Shown in pieces: positions 23,292 to 36,263 of a DNA stretch of 64,000 nt. How positions within the stretch are numbered: position 1 is the stretch's first letter; the number at the start of each line of letters is the position of its first letter. The stretch comes from Blepharisma japonicum (lineage: Eukaryota > Ciliophora > Heterotrichea > Heterotrichida > Blepharismidae). Where the stretch lies: contig CATKHK010000098.1 of the NCBI GenBank assembly GCA_949751835.1, positions 1 through 64,000 of the forward strand, read 5' to 3'. The translations under genes were made by a program, and so were the position numbers. Below the pieces are notes generated by a model. The model was given only the letters and a program-made list of their open reading frames with translations, was not told the origin of the DNA and searched no databases.

Positions 23292-24110
23292 TTAAGCAAG
23301 CTGCTTGACGTTTCTTTGCTTAAGAGACTTGACTACTTCAATTTGCTGGTCAGGCCTATGGTGGTTGTCCAATATTTTCCAGTTTTCTGAGTTTCCTTCA
23401 TATATGTCAATAGCTCCTCTTTCCTCAATGTAATCTCTATAGTCTTCTAAATACTTTTCAATCTCCAGATACAGCTGCATTTCATAGGAGCTGAATTGAT
23501 ACATCAAATATTCGTGGATAAAAGTGTCAGGTGTTACCTGGTAAGGGCTTCCGCCAGGGATATCTCCAAGTTCAAGCCAATCGTGGTGCTTCTTAAATTC
23601 AGTCATACGCTCAACCATTTTATGATAGACGCTTATTGGGTTCTCTTTAGCCCCATCAATAATTTCTTTCATTCCTTTTAAGTCACTTTTAGCATCTCTT
23701 ACAGCTTTGGCCTTTAAATAGCGTTCTTTTTTCTGCTTGTTGCCAGCTTCGTCACCTTCGTGATACCTTAAAGTGATTGCTTCTTCTTTAGGAGACATAG
23801 TGTCAAGGGCTGGGGCAAAGTAATAATGGGCTGATCTTGTGCCTTCTACGTTTTTATTCCAATAGTTGCGCACGTAGTGAGGGGAAAACCAATAAGGGGT
23901 CTTGAAGTGGGTTCTTCTGATTTCACGATGTGAGAGTTCACCATTGACAGGGTCATTGCCTGGAGAAGGGTATCTATATCTGACTTCTTCCCATTCTGAG
24001 TAATTTTTCAATTTTTTTGCAAGCTTGGGAGTTTGGTAGAGGAATTTCCACCCATCCTTGATGCCGAGGTAGGTTAATGTTAGAAAAGGGATCTGAAATG
24101 CTGAGACCAT
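23292..24110 (-). CDS. conserved-looking hypothetical protein, possibly mitochondrial
   Basis: 272 residues, ATG 24110 to TAA. A hydrophobic N-terminal segment (FQIPFLTLTYLGIKDGWKFLY) is followed by a Tyr/His/Trp-rich soluble region (YWFSPHYVRNYW, later HKMVERMTEFKKHHDWLELG). No family was recognised. Small proteins of this kind in ciliates are often lineage-specific mitochondrial subunits, but nothing here proves it. It lies 81 bp downstream of the TMEM43 gene on the same strand. Confidence 0.6.
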   Translation of the reverse strand: MVSAFQIPFLTLTYLGIKDGWKFLYQTPKLAKKLKNYSEWEEVRYRYPSPGNDPVNGELSHREIRRTHFKTPYWFSPHYVRNYWNKNVEGTRSAHYYFAPALDTMSPKEEAITLRYHEGDEAGNKQKKERYLKAKAVRDAKSDLKGMKEIIDGAKENPISVYHKMVERMTEFKKHHDWLELGDIPGGSPYQVTPDTFIHEYLMYQFSSYEMQLYLEIEKYLEDYRDYIEERGAIDIYEGNSENWKILDNHHRPDQQIEVVKSLKQRNVKQLA

Positions 24111-24191
24111 TTATAATTGTTCAAAAAAATTTGCTTATCAAGAATTTACGAATTAATAGAAAAATTTTTCTCTCAATTTTTTAAGCTAATT

Positions 24192-25049
24192 TTATCCTTT
24201 AAAGCCGAAATAAGCACCTCCAAGAACTCCGAGCCCACAGAAAAACCTGATGAGCCAAATGCTATGTTTCTCTGATATTTCATAGTTCTCGATCATTTCA
24301 TCTGCAGTTACCTTTCCTTCCCTAACCATAAATATTTTCCCTCTATAAGGGACAATTCTGTCAGATCTTTGTTCTCCTATAATGCTTAAATAAATTTCAC
24401 TAGGAATATAATCATATTTTATCCTATAATCCCCGGGCTTTGGTTTATATAAAGTTCCTTTTATATTCAGCCTGCTCAGGTAGAAATATTGGCTATCTTT
24501 ATAGACGTTGTACCCTCTGTGTTTTATGTCTTTTGACGCTTTTTCTTGTTGGGTATCTGGATTTATGCCCCAAACAGACCTCAGGTAAGGAATAATATTT
24601 TTCCCTAATTTAAAAGGGGAAACTAAATAAGGCTCAGGCGATAGGAATTCCTTGCTGAAAAACTTCCAGTCAGGATTTTTCTTGTTTTTTGGGAATTTTT
24701 TGCTGTCTATAGCTCCACTTCTCCAATTTGTGGTGTATTGAAGCTCTTTGGTTTCTTCCCATTGATACATTTGGATATTTCTCATTAGTTTGACGCCAAC
24801 TTGTTGGACGTCTAAAAGGGGATCTACAAGGGTGATTGGGGATGATAGTGTCAAGAGACCAGAGGCGTAGACTGGTTTTCCTTCATTTTGGTCTTCAATT
24901 TTTGTTGGGGTTTGCAAATCCCGCTTCAAACGTTTTAGGATGTTTAAGTCATAGCTGTATTTGAGCTCAAGAACTGCTAAAATGCTTAAAGAAATTCCGC
25001 TGAAAAGAAACCCGAAGTTATAATTTCCTTTATTTTCATTTGTGCTCAT
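24192..25049 (-). CDS. TMEM43: TMEM43 (LUMA) family membrane protein
   Basis: 285 residues. An N-terminal membrane segment (FLFSGISLSILAVLEL) is followed by the TMEM43 lumenal domain with VYASGLLTLSSPI, the PLLDV-x-x-x-GVKLMRNIQMYQWEE motif and a Y-x-x-x-W motif, then one C-terminal membrane segment. Animal TMEM43 is near 400 residues with three C-terminal segments, so this one is short at the end; the stop is TAA and no intron-like rescue was seen. The family sits in the inner nuclear membrane and ER. Confidence 0.82.
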   Translation of the reverse strand: MSTNENKGNYNFGFLFSGISLSILAVLELKYSYDLNILKRLKRDLQTPTKIEDQNEGKPVYASGLLTLSSPITLVDPLLDVQQVGVKLMRNIQMYQWEETKELQYTTNWRSGAIDSKKFPKNKKNPDWKFFSKEFLSPEPYLVSPFKLGKNIIPYLRSVWGINPDTQQEKASKDIKHRGYNVYKDSQYFYLSRLNIKGTLYKPKPGDYRIKYDYIPSEIYLSIIGEQRSDRIVPYRGKIFMVREGKVTADEMIENYEISEKHSIWLIRFFCGLGVLGGAYFGFKG

Positions 25050-25541
25050 AATTATATAATTATTATGTAAGATATTGGCATTATTACTTGATCAGGTCTT
25101 TAATTTATGCAATTTCTACTAAAATACATGTTGCGAGGATCACATTCAAGTTGATAAGAGAATCCTTCTATTGAGTAAATATTTTCCTAATATTTTATCG
25201 ATTTTTCTGGCAAATCATAGCAGGCAGAAGGTGCTTGCTTTAATAATATTTTGTATATTAAAAATATTTATGTACGCTATTCAAATTCTCATTCATTATA
25301 TGAATTCTGCAGCATTAATTCTATCAAAAAAGTATCATAAATATCTGTCAAATGGACCTTCCATTCTATAATTAAATTAATTTTTAGTTCAGTAATTTGT
25401 GCATTCTAATTATTAATATTATGAACTTTAAATTAAATAATATTTATATATCTCGGTGCAATTTCTATAAAAAATCAATAATTTCACTCTCACAACCCAA
25501 TAATCAAAATTAATTCAATTTATAAAGAATTCCATATTAAA
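25050..25541. other. intergenic between divergent genes
   Basis: AT-rich spacer that must carry the promoters of TMEM43 (minus) and the calpain (plus). A 66-codon TTG-started frame at 25171-25371 has no ATG or family match and was not called. Confidence 0.5.
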
Positions 25542-27914
25542 ATGGATTCAAAGTTTATCTCAAAAGAAATTTACTCTGGAGTTTTCGTACACCGCATCAT
25601 GAAATCTGATAACCAACAAGAATTCCAAATTGAAAACAAAAGATTTAACACCCTCGATTTCACGATTGATTTTTCCGGCTCTCAAGAAATCGTCCTTAAT
25701 GGATTTAGCGGATTATTGGTATCTAGTGAAATCCCACCCAAGAAGCTTGTATCTTTAGTCACAATTGGCACTCCTCCAGGCTCAAAAGTGGTCGCCAAAT
25801 TTAAATTCAACTTAAACCCACCCCCTCCTGAGCTTGCACGCTCTGTAATTGAAGAAGAAGCTGCTGAAAGAGTCAAGAAATTAAGAGTTGCAAGTAAAAT
25901 TTTTAAAGAAAACCCTATAAACCTGACAAGTTTATCATATATCCATGACGCTCTTGACGGCATTAACTTTGTGGACCCTTATTTCCCACCTTCTGATAAC
26001 TCTATATACTCAGGGACCGCATTTCAGCCTGATGCCCTTGTACATTGAAGAAGAGCCCAAGATATTTTTGGGGCTAATTATGAGGTATTTTTAGATGAAA
26101 TTGAGCCAAATGATATAAAACAAGGGCATCTAGGTGATTGCTGGTTTATGTGCGCTTTGGCTAGCTTAGCAGAAAGGCCACAATTGGTGCAGAGGCTTTT
26201 TGTGACTGAAAAAGTAAACCCTGATGGGATATATAGGGTAAGATTTTGCAAGAATGGAGAATGGGTCGTGGTAACTGTAGACGACTATTTCCCTTGTTTT
26301 CCTCAAGGAAACCCAATATATTCAAGGTCTCATGGAAATGAGCTTTGGGTGCTACTATTAGAAAAAGCTTATGCCAAGCTCCATGGGAGCTATATGTTAT
26401 TAAGAGGAGGCTGGGCATTAGAAGGAATGATTGATTTAACAGGCTGCCCAACCAAAACTTTTGATATAGAAACCAGAGAGGTCGAAGAAATGATTGAAGA
26501 AGACGTGTTTTGGAAAACTTTAAAAGAGCTTGATGAAGATGGAGCATTAATATCAGCAAGCACGTCAGGAGAAGACAGATGGACTGAGTCAGGTGGACCT
26601 GATCAATCTGGAGGACTAGTCCCAGGACATGCGTATACCATAATTCAGGCTAAAGAAGCATTAGGAAACAGACTCTTAAATATAAGAAACCCATGGGGAT
26701 ATTTTGAATGGGACGGTGACTGGAGTGACAAAAGTCCTTTATGGACCCCTGAAATAGTAAATTTATTGAAGCCAGTGCTTGACGAAAATGATGGCACTTT
26801 TTGGATGAGCTATCAAGATTTCATCAATAAATTCAAAAAAATCAACGTGTGCTTGGTAAACAGCTATTATGAAGCTAGATTAAAAGGGAAATTTATTAGG
26901 ATAAATATAGATGAACGAAGTACTGTGATATCAAGATGGTACTATTGTGTCGATGTCCAAGAAAACACAGTCCTTCATATTGGAATCCATCAAGAAGATG
27001 AGCGCATTTTTGGGGTACATCTCAGAAGAGGGTATTTAGATATAGGATTTGTGGTCCTTAAAAGGGATCGTGGAGATGCTCCTAAAGTATTTTATTATCA
27101 GCCTAATAATATGGACCGACAAGTAGAGGTTGAGCTGCAGCTAGAGCCTGGGAGCTATATAATTCTGCCAAGGACAACTGGCTGCAAGCTGTGTAGACCT
27201 CCTCAGTCTAAATCTGAATATATACGACTTATAACAGGAAAACACTTAAACCCTCTATTTGAGTCTACTATAAAAGACATTTTCAGAAAATTCGACATGA
27301 GGGTAAGCGGGGATTTAAATTTCAATGAATTTAAAGCTTTATTAGAATCTGTAGGTGAAAATTTGACCATTTTAGAGTTTGACCAGTTGAGGAGGGACTA
27401 CTGCAGCACCCAAAATGGCATCACAATTGAAGGGCTGCTTAATTATTTCAAAGACACCATATTAAAGAACGGTGAAGATAAGGTCTGGACTTGGCTAAAC
27501 GCCCTTGGGTATGATAGAGACTTATATTCCATAAAATCACGCTGCTTTATGCTAACTGCTCATTCTAATAAACCACTAAAAATGACTATGAGAGACGCTG
27601 TGAACTCAAACCTCGACAAATTATCGACTTTAGAACTTCTCAGAAGATACGGCAAGAAAAAGAATGACCAAACAGAAATCGATTTAATGTCCCTCATAGA
27701 GCCAAATGCTGGTGGATTCACATATGGAGTCTTTAACAATTCCGAAGACAGGACGCTTAACCCCAAACTTGACTGCAGAAACGTCAAAGGTGCCTTAATA
27801 AGCACCATGACTGATATCATTTCTATAGATCTGCCTCCTAAAACAGGGGACATTTTGGCTCATTTTACAAGAATTAGTGACGATTTTGATTTTAGAGTAA
27901 ATTTCAGTTATTAA
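25542..27914 (+). CDS. calpain-type cysteine protease
   Basis: 790 residues with TGA (Trp) at about 26046. The catalytic triad is complete: Cys200 in LGDCWF, His363 in PGHAY and Asn383 in RNPWG. Upstream is about 160 residues without a recognised domain; downstream is a C2-like/CBSW region (RWYYCVDVQENTVLHIGIHQ) and then an EF-hand-like helical part near residue 585 (FRKFDMRVSGDLNFNEF). Domain order fits a classical-like calpain with a calcium-responsive tail. The gene ends 1 bp before the stop of the convergent NB-ARC/TPR gene. Confidence 0.9.
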
Positions 27915-27915
27915 C

Positions 27916-30900
27916 TTATTGTCGACTTAATAAAGCTAATTGGTCTCTCGCGTTTTTGGAATAAGGATGGTCTCTTCCATAGGCGTCGCTCAATATTTTT
28001 ATAGCTTTCATTATGACTTTTCTGGCTTCCACCATATTTCCTTTATGTTTCTCCAAAACTCCTATATTCAGTAAACAGTCAGCTACATCAGGATGATTAT
28101 CTCCCAATTTTTCAGTTCTGATGCCTAAAGCTTGGGTTAAATATTTGGAAGCCAGCGCATAATTTTTCATTTCGTCATAAGCCACGCCTAAGTTCACCAA
28201 AGGTGTAGTTACTTCAACAGAGCCTTCTCCTAGGTTTTTTTCCATAATCTCATATGCTTTTGATATGCATTTTACAGCTTCAGCCATTTCTTTTTTCTCA
28301 GAATAAGCTAGGCCAAGGTTATTATAAGAATAAGCCACCTCTAGTTTTCGGGCGCCTAGGCATTTTACTTTGAGGTCTAAAGCTCGCTTGTAGTTTTGTA
28401 TAGCCTGAGTCAGGTCTTTGTCTTCAAAATAAGCATTTCCCAGGTTATTATAAACTTTAGCAACCTCTAAGCTGTTTTTTCCAAATAATTCACTTTTCAG
28501 TTTTAGTGCTTCATGCAGAAAATCTTCAGCCGCTGTTGGATTTTGCTCAATTTCTAATGAAAAAAGTCCCATTAAATTCAACAGCTCTGAAGTCTGCTCA
28601 GTTCTTAGCGTCGTAAGTTTCAAATACGACTGCAAATGTGGAGCTAATTTTCTATAAAACTCCAACTTATCAAACTGCTCACTATTATACGTAAAAATTG
28701 ACGTAAAAGCTGCTTCTAGGCCTCTCATAGCTTGGCCACTGAGCCTGTATTTTTCTTTTACTACAGCTTGAATAATTTTATGCATGGTCACATTGCCTTC
28801 ATCGTCTAATTCTATTAGTGAAAAGGCCGCTATAAGGCCCAAAGCTTGTTTATATTTCATGACGTCTCCTTTTCTAGCGACATTAATGAAAAATTCTTTT
28901 GAAAATTCTTGTGGGATTGGGGTGGAGCCTAGATGAGCGATTCCTTCAATCCATAATAAAGCGTCTTTATTCTGCTGGCCAATTTCAGTTAGGTTAATGC
29001 TCCATGTGGCTGATGCAGTATCATTGTCACCGACCCTTAAAACAGCTTGGTCTTGGGTAGTCAATAAATTCAAATATTCTGTATATGAGGTGCGGGTTTG
29101 TTTCATAAAAGCTCCAGCTTGACTCAAGGCTAAAGGAAGGTCTCCAAGCTCGTCTGCTATTAAATTTGCATTGGCTTTATCATTAAAACCTGTAGAGGTT
29201 TGTAAGAGCTTAATTGAGTCTTCTCTGGCTAATGGTGATAATTGGTAAACATTGTCCCAGTTAGGGTTTCTTGAAGTAATCAATGCGACTCCTTGTCCAC
29301 TTGGGATGAAGTCTGAGACTAGCTTAGGGTTTAGCGCATTGTCAAATATAAGTAGTCAAGGCGATGTTTCCCTTGTAAGAGTCAAAATTATTTGTTTAGC
29401 AACTTCATCTTGCCTTGAGTTCGGGCTTGAAATTCCCATAGCTTCTGCAATTTCCATATAGGAAGCTTCAATTTGAGACTTCCCCCCTGCATCAATCCAC
29501 CAAATAAGCCCAAAATCGTCTTGGTACTCATTAGCAAACTCAATAGCCACCTGAGACTTCCCAACCCCTCCCATTCCTACAATAGCTATTTGTGTGACAG
29601 TCCTCTTTTTCCTTGGCGGAATCATAGCTCTAATAGCCTTAATCTCCTTAGATCTTCCTAAAAAGCTTTGGTTTTGTAATGGAATTTTACATAAGTTCCC
29701 TATATGTGAATTTTGTACAGACTGCCTATCATCAATTCTATGCATGACTGTAGAAAATTTTCTATCAAATTTTTTCCATAATTCTGAGGTTTCGCTTATT
29801 AAACTGTCAACTTTTTCTTTAATTTCTGTAGTAGAGCTTTCATATTTGTCAAGAAATGACATTTCTTTGCCAAATTTTGAGCCGATTTCGTTTATTTTGT
29901 CGATTTGAAAAGCCATGCATTTTCGCTGCTCACGTAGCCCTTCGACGATTTCGTCATAATCTTTGCCACCCTGAGATGTCCTAAGCTGCAATTCTAGCTG
30001 TTGGAGAATTTCTTTTTGCTCGTCTAAGGCACGCTCATAACGGTCTTTGCGCCTGTCCCAGGTAGCTTCGAGAACTGCTTTGGCTGCTTGGACTGATTCA
30101 GGGTTTGAAAGGATTTCTCTGACCCTTCTGTCTGATTCTAAAATCATTCTGTCAGCTATAATATCCGTAGCTTTTTTCTTAAATGAACTGTTATCACATT
30201 CAGAAATTTTTGCAAGACCTGAGGCTACTTTTTCCCTTATTCTCCAATTGTCGCCCCACAGCCTATCACTGATTCAATACCCATTAAAACTGGCAAAATC
30301 CAAAAATCCAAGGTGTTTTTGTGCCTTATCGCCTTCTAAAAAGGTTTTTCTGATAGCAATATCAACATTTTTATCTAAAATAATCCTTTCGACTTCATCC
30401 AAAATAATATAAAGTAATTTCCACTTGCTGCCTTTATGGGACTGTAAAAAACTGAATAATAAATCATAAGCTTCTCCATCAGTTTTGGCTAGTTCTCTTA
30501 AATAGTCTAAAACTAATGAATTTAAGGACAAATTAAATTGCAATGTGTCTCTTAAATTTTCCAAAATGTCCTTAAGCAGCTCTAAGCCGCTTTGCACATC
30601 TTTATTAACGACCACTTCTATGAGGTTTCTACCATTGCTGATGAGCCCTACATACCATCTTTCATCAGTTTTCATAAGATTTATGACAGATCTTATAGCT
30701 TTTATATCACAAAGAAGCCCGTTTTCTGGGAAATTGCTTTCTTCTTCTAGAATTCTATGTGCAATTGATTTTACAAGCTCAGAAAGCTCGCCTTTGTGCG
30801 TTTCGGTGAAACTAACCTTGTCAGGGGCTTTGTGATAGGCGAAAAACAAGAGCTTCCTTGCCATGTTCGTGATTTCTCTCCTGACATCGCTTCAGGAGCT

Positions 30901-31482
30901 TTGCTCTCATATTCCTTCCCTCTCGAGGCAGTTTAAAAGAGCTATTGATGAAGCTATTGGTGTTGCATGGTTCCCTAGAGAAATTTTTCGAAGAGATTGG
31001 AGGGAACTAACTATGTCTTCAATAACCCCTTTTTCAGCTCCAGATGATAAGAGCTCAAGTGACTCGGAAATTTCGTATTGGAAGTCTCGCTGCTCTTTAC
31101 TTAATGAGCTGTAAGTTTTAGCACTGAGGTCATCGTTAACCCTTTGTTTTAAACTGTCCAGTTTCTTATTGCCGCTTATGGGTGCTTGGCTGCTTGAGGG
31201 TTTCTCGGTGGAACTTTTGCACATGCACATACCACCGCCTTTGAGACCATAAGGGCCGATGATGATAAAATGTTGCCCTTTAGTATTGGTTTCAAAATCA
31301 ATTAAAAAAGAATTTGGGTGGTAAAGCATTTTTCAAGCTTTTGAGCAGTCAATGCCTGAGTAAATTACTTCAACGTCTTTGTAAAGCGATTCTCCAAATG
31401 CGCCGAAAACTTGGGCTTTTTTTTGGGATAAAAATTTTACTTGTTTGCCACCTCTTGCTTGAATCAAAAGAGATGTATCCAT
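27916..31482 (-). CDS. STAND NTPase: novel N-terminal module, NB-ARC, TPR repeats
   Basis: 1188 residues from ATG 31482 to TAA 27916, open through several TGA Trp codons (near 31332, 30905, 30270, 29353). Residues 1-210 are the family-specific N-terminal module (KKAQVFGAFGE; FIIIGPYGLKGGG; helices). Residues about 210-600 are helical. The NB-ARC NTPase has a P-loop GMGGVGKS at 636-643, a Walker B WLLIFDNA and a sensor-like GVALITSRN. A winged-helix-like region follows, then five 42-residue kinesin-light-chain-type TPRs (about 970-1188). NLR-like STAND proteins oligomerise on ligand binding; here the TPRs would be the ligand-sensing end. No transmembrane segment. Closest relatives in the window are 37681-41621 and 53057-55201. 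Confidence 0.88.
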
Positions 31483-33309
31483 TATAATGCACAAATCAAT
31501 CATTTTGCAACGAATATTCTATTAAGATTATGGCTTATTAAACACTAATATGTTAGGGCTATATTAGTATTTTAGTATTATTATTGGGTTAAATTGATGA
31601 AATTGTGAAAATACTAGGAAATCTTAAACGAAAAATTCTTGAAAATCTAGTGGTTTTTTAAAATTTAAAAATTAGATTATAAAGCATTAAATAATATTCT
31701 CATTTGATTTTTCAAGCTTTTTAATTAGGATAACCACTGTTTCTCTCGGTTTGAAAAACCCGGAAAGAAGCTTAATGCATATTTATACGTTAAATTTAGA
31801 TTGAAGAATTAAATTCAAAAATCAATATTATTTTAGAGAAAAAAGTTCTTGAGATTTGTGCTCATTAAGGATGAGTTCGAGGATAAATATTTGCATATAA
31901 TAAGCTGTGAAGAATGTAGATAATTTAATTATGGAATTTTATTTAATTATCAAAAGATTCTATAAATAAAATTGATAGGATTACACCTCTTAAGGATTAT
32001 GTTCATAGTAACAAAACTTTTATTTTTGTTAATGAAATAATGCCTTAATGAATTTATTAGATTTATAGCAATATGTATAATATCTTATGAAAAAGATGGA
32101 TATGGAATAATCTATACTAGACACTAAGGGTAAAACTCTATTTGGCTACAAATGATTTTTACATCAGTTTTTTATGAAAAAATTAATTTTGAGCCTTAAT
32201 AAATCCTGTAAATAAACAATTTCAATGGAAAAATGAAATTGCAAGAAAAAACTATAAAAGATGTGAATGCAATTTAATTCAGTATTTATATAGAAATTGC
32301 TTGCTATAAAGTATCAATTTACTACCTAAAGCTCTATTTTTGATTTAGTTATATTTAAAGCATGGCAGGTTGGATTAAAGAACTGAAAGTATCACTGAAT
32401 AACTTCTCCTTGAGCAAGTTTAAATCAAAATGGCAGGATTACTATCATTAGTCTTTCTTTTTGCTCTTCATAGAGATGGGTTAGAAGTATGAAAGAAGAG
32501 CCAAAATAATTGATTAATAAGGGATTTTTGTTTTCCAAATATATTATTCATCACTCGAAGATTCGCTTTCCAGTTTAAATAAAATATTGGCTTTTTTTCC
32601 TTAAAAATGATTCTTTGGTCTGATTTTTATCTATCCTGTTAACAAGAGATCCAATTAATTCAATTCTAGCAGATGCCTCATACTATATCAAAATTAAATA
32701 TTTTTGCTGTTTTCCCAATTTCTCTTCTTATTTTAATTATTCCCACATCACATATATTTTACATCTCCTCAAAAGCTTAGTCCTTGTCAAATTTTTTAAG
32801 TTCTTAAAATTTTAAGGGAAGCTTAATCCTTCAATGTTCCGTTTCTATGCCTAATATCAGGAGATCGAAATATTTTGGCTTTTATCTAAAAAAAGGATAA
32901 GGTTTCATTAAGCCTTCGAATATCAGCGTTTTTCATCTTTTCTTAAGAAATAGCAAGCTCACCGAATTTCTCTTTATAGACCTTCCTGTTAAAAGAAGGC
33001 TCAATTCTGGTTTATAATTTAAGAAATCCTAAATATTAGAGCATTGGGAATGCTAAACTTTTCTTGAAAAAGCAAAGATTATCAGATCCAATTTTGTGCT
33101 TTCTTTTATATTTTGAGTTTTTTGTTCAATTTTTTTCTCACAATATTTTTTTGAAGCCTCTTTGTAATTATTTCATTTTATCTTCTTCTGCTTTATAAGG
33201 GAGACTTAATCGTTTCATTTAAGGAGTCTTCCAAATAATGAAGGATTATGAATTTTTGCTATTGGAATCTGAGAGCTAATTTTTATTATGTGATTACTCT
33301 TTTGCTTGG
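31483..33309. other. 1.8-kb intergenic stretch
   Basis: AT-rich with no reading frame over 60 codons that looks coding, no RNA gene and no repeat recognised. It sits upstream of the NB-ARC/TPR gene and downstream of an N-terminal-module relic, so it may be the graveyard of another family member too decayed to read. Confidence 0.45.
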
Positions 33310-33578
33310 CCGTTCTTACATTTTCAAATGATCAGCAGTAACCTGATTTGGTCTTGGCAGCCTTGCAAGAGTAAGTTCTGCATCCTTTGGGGCCATAAGG
33401 TCCATATGATATGATGCGTTACAAAATTGAGCAAAACTAAAAATTCCAGACTTTTCACATTCGATATCCAAATAGTTATTTCCGGGTCTTCGTACGCCAA
33501 TATTCCAAACAGGTCGAGAATCAGAGCCTTGCCCGGCGATTTAATTTTCTCATATTTTCTATATCTTATCTTAATCAT
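33310..33578 (-). pseudogene. relic of the NB-ARC family N-terminal module
   Basis: Minus-strand pieces in two frames match the shared module: KSPGKALILDLFG corresponds to the KAQ-x-FG region, and after a frameshift IISYGPYGPKGC corresponds to the IIIGPYGLKGGG motif. Nothing recognisable follows. An ATG is kept at 33578 but the protein would run out of frame. Confidence 0.5.
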
Positions 33579-33873
33579 TGAGATATGTCCATTATAATTT
33601 TAGAATGATTATTTTTAGGAAACTTATTGAATGAAATAAAATTAATTCTTGATAATCAATAATTTTGGGAAGCCAAAAAACTTATAAATTGTTTTATCGT
33701 TCACAAATATTTTCTCAGATGTATTGCCCAATTCTGATATCAAAATTTAAAATGCTTATAATTTTTACAAAATTATTTATTTCTCAAATTAGTTTCTCAT
33801 CTCTTAAAAATTCCGACTTATAAAAGATGACTTTTCCAAATTCTTACGTGAAGTTAATAAATAAAAATGTTTG

Positions 33874-35862
33874 TTATTTATAAAGTAAAGGAGCAAGAGA
33901 ATCGTCAATTTCAAAAACATTTTCTCCGTCCTTATAATTTTGATACTCGCTCTCCCAATATTCAATATTCTGTATTATATTTCTCATACAAACAAAGACT
34001 GCTAGTTCTTCATTTTCTTCATTATTTTGCCTTATGAAATCTTCCCAAGTCTCAAAAAGTGGCTTAACTAATATCTTTAAGAAGCCATCCTGTGACTTGC
34101 TGATTACAACATTTTCTCTGTCGCACAAAGGGCTGATTGCAAGCCCTTGACTTCTCTCCATATCGCCCTGCTTAAAAAATTCTTTTGTAATTAAATTTGT
34201 CCACTTTTTATGTATATCTAATAATTTTGCCCCATGGCCTATGTCAGCACATTTAAGGCAAATTTGCAGTGCTTGCATCCTGAACTTGTCATCATCCAAG
34301 GTTTTTTTATTAGAAACTTGGACTTTAAACTCCCCAAGCTTATCAAAATGTACCTGCAAATCAGTCGACAAAATCGATAAAATCACGATTTTTCTGAATT
34401 TTTGAAAATCTGGCTTTGAAAGCATTTTGATTATATTTGTAGCTGGCTGTGATAAAATTCTAAAAACTTTCGAGGCGTGCATATGTTCTAAGACACTTTG
34501 GTCGTTATACCTTAAAGCTAGCGGGTCACGGTTTGCAATTAAATATGCATTATTAACCCCAGGATGTCCAATATCATGGCATAATGCAGCTACAACCAAA
34601 GCAAAAATTTCAACATCAACGAGTGAGCCACACATTCCGAGGCCTTGGTGGACCAAAAATACAATTGATGCTGTCACATCAGCAGCATGCAATGAATTAT
34701 GGTAAAAATTTTGCTTACTATACCCTGCCTCCACATCAGTCAAAAAATGCTGTAGAACTGCATTTTCTATTTCAAACCTTTCCACAAGGCCTAAAGTATC
34801 AAAAACGTATCTTCCTACTTCAAATGCAGGGTTATAAGTGATCCCTAGCAGCTTAAAAGTGTCAAAATCCCAGTCTTCAATAAACTCGAGGATTTTTCCA
34901 AGGTTTTCTGACTCTTCAATGACGCTTTGTATAATTTTTGGGACCCTTTTTTTCCTAGGAGACATCCTTCTTTGGGACCCTCCAGGCAATAATTCGATGT
35001 TCTGTGTATACAGATTTTTTGCATTTGACCCAAACATAGTCAAATCTTTTTCTAAGTCAATTGCAGAGTTTGGATTTCATATTAAATATTCTTTGTTTAT
35101 TAGCGATGTAATTGCTTCTTTTACTTCATCATTTAAATTAAATGTCTTTTTACCTGGAGATGAAAGAGCTGACGAATTATTCGAGCTGCTTGTATTTAAA
35201 TGAAAACAAGTGAAATCACTTGTACTGGAATGAAATTCAAATTCCGCGTCACTGCCAGACTCAATGTCTGATGAGTCAGAACAAAATTTAGTTATCTGTG
35301 GGTGGATTGCTCCAATTTTTTTTAATTTCTCTGCAAGTCTAGTAGAAACTCTTGGAAAATTGGGTAGCTCAAATGCACTTAATTTCTTTTCAAGTTCGTT
35401 AACTTTGTCTTGGAGATAATGATTTTTTATTGATAAACTTTTGCATTTATCTTGTAAATTTTCGTAGTCATTATTTTTTGATGCCTGAATAAGTGTGATT
35501 ATAATAGTGCTTATTAAAACCACACACTCGTTTTGGCCTCTGTGAAAAAATCCTCCGATTAAAAATCAGAGAATTAAGTTTGTTAGGCAAAGCTGGACTG
35601 AGTTTTGAAAGTCTAAGCCTAAATAAAAGGGGCCTATGTAAATCATTATGCATAAATTCAGCAAATCTTGAACTGTCAGGGATAGCAGAGAAAATGTAAT
35701 TGAGAATAGGGCTGAACAAAAATATTTTGATTTTTGGCTCGGGATTAGGAGAATTAAGGCGTTTATAGTGCCTTTGAGGAGGCTGTGAAGAGAAAAGTCG
35801 ATAAAAATGAAGCTTGCGGGGATGCTTAGTGTAAGTAACAGATTCAAAGTATCAATTTTCAT
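33874..35862 (-). CDS. membrane-anchored 3',5'-cyclic nucleotide phosphodiesterase
   Basis: 662 residues with TGA Trp codons near 35563 and 35074. Residues 1-125 contain several hydrophobic segments (at least four to six membrane passes), followed by a short coiled coil and a Ser-rich linker. The class I PDE catalytic domain spans about 330-640: FYHNSLHAADV (His388, His392), ALCHDIGHPG (His429, Asp430, His433) and LKCADIGHGA provide the metal ligands. It hydrolyses cAMP and/or cGMP; nucleotide specificity cannot be decided by eye. A multi-pass N-terminus on a PDE is typical of protists rather than animals. Confidence 0.88.
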
Positions 35863-36263
35863 TTTTCTTATTTAAATAGGTATATGCATCTTCCATTTAA
35901 ATAGCAAAACTGACATATATTTCTGTTATATTGATAAGGATAAATTATTTAAATTCTGGCCAATAATTAAAAAAAAATGACCTAAAAGCTAAAATTTTGA
36001 ATTTTATTATTTAATTCGTTGGAATATGTCAATTTTTTTGATAAATCCTTGGTTTAATTGATTTAGAAAATCAATTAAGCGATTTCTTAAATTGTTGACT
36101 AACAGAATTTATATTAAGACAAGAAGAGTATTTTGAATTTTAGATAAACTCAAATGCAAAAGAATTAATTCATATCCGTAGTTTCTACTGATTTGTTAAC
36201 TATAACATTAGATTGGTGTGAAAAAATAACAAATATAATCTTATTTCAGAATAATCTTAGATA
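35863..36263. other. intergenic spacer
   Basis: AT-rich spacer between the phosphodiesterase start and the end of the otubain-like gene. Nothing further recognised. Confidence 0.5.

Noticed and set aside
25171-25371. 66-codon plus-strand frame
   Set aside because: Starts with TTG, no upstream ATG and no recognisable family; composition looks like AT-rich noise.
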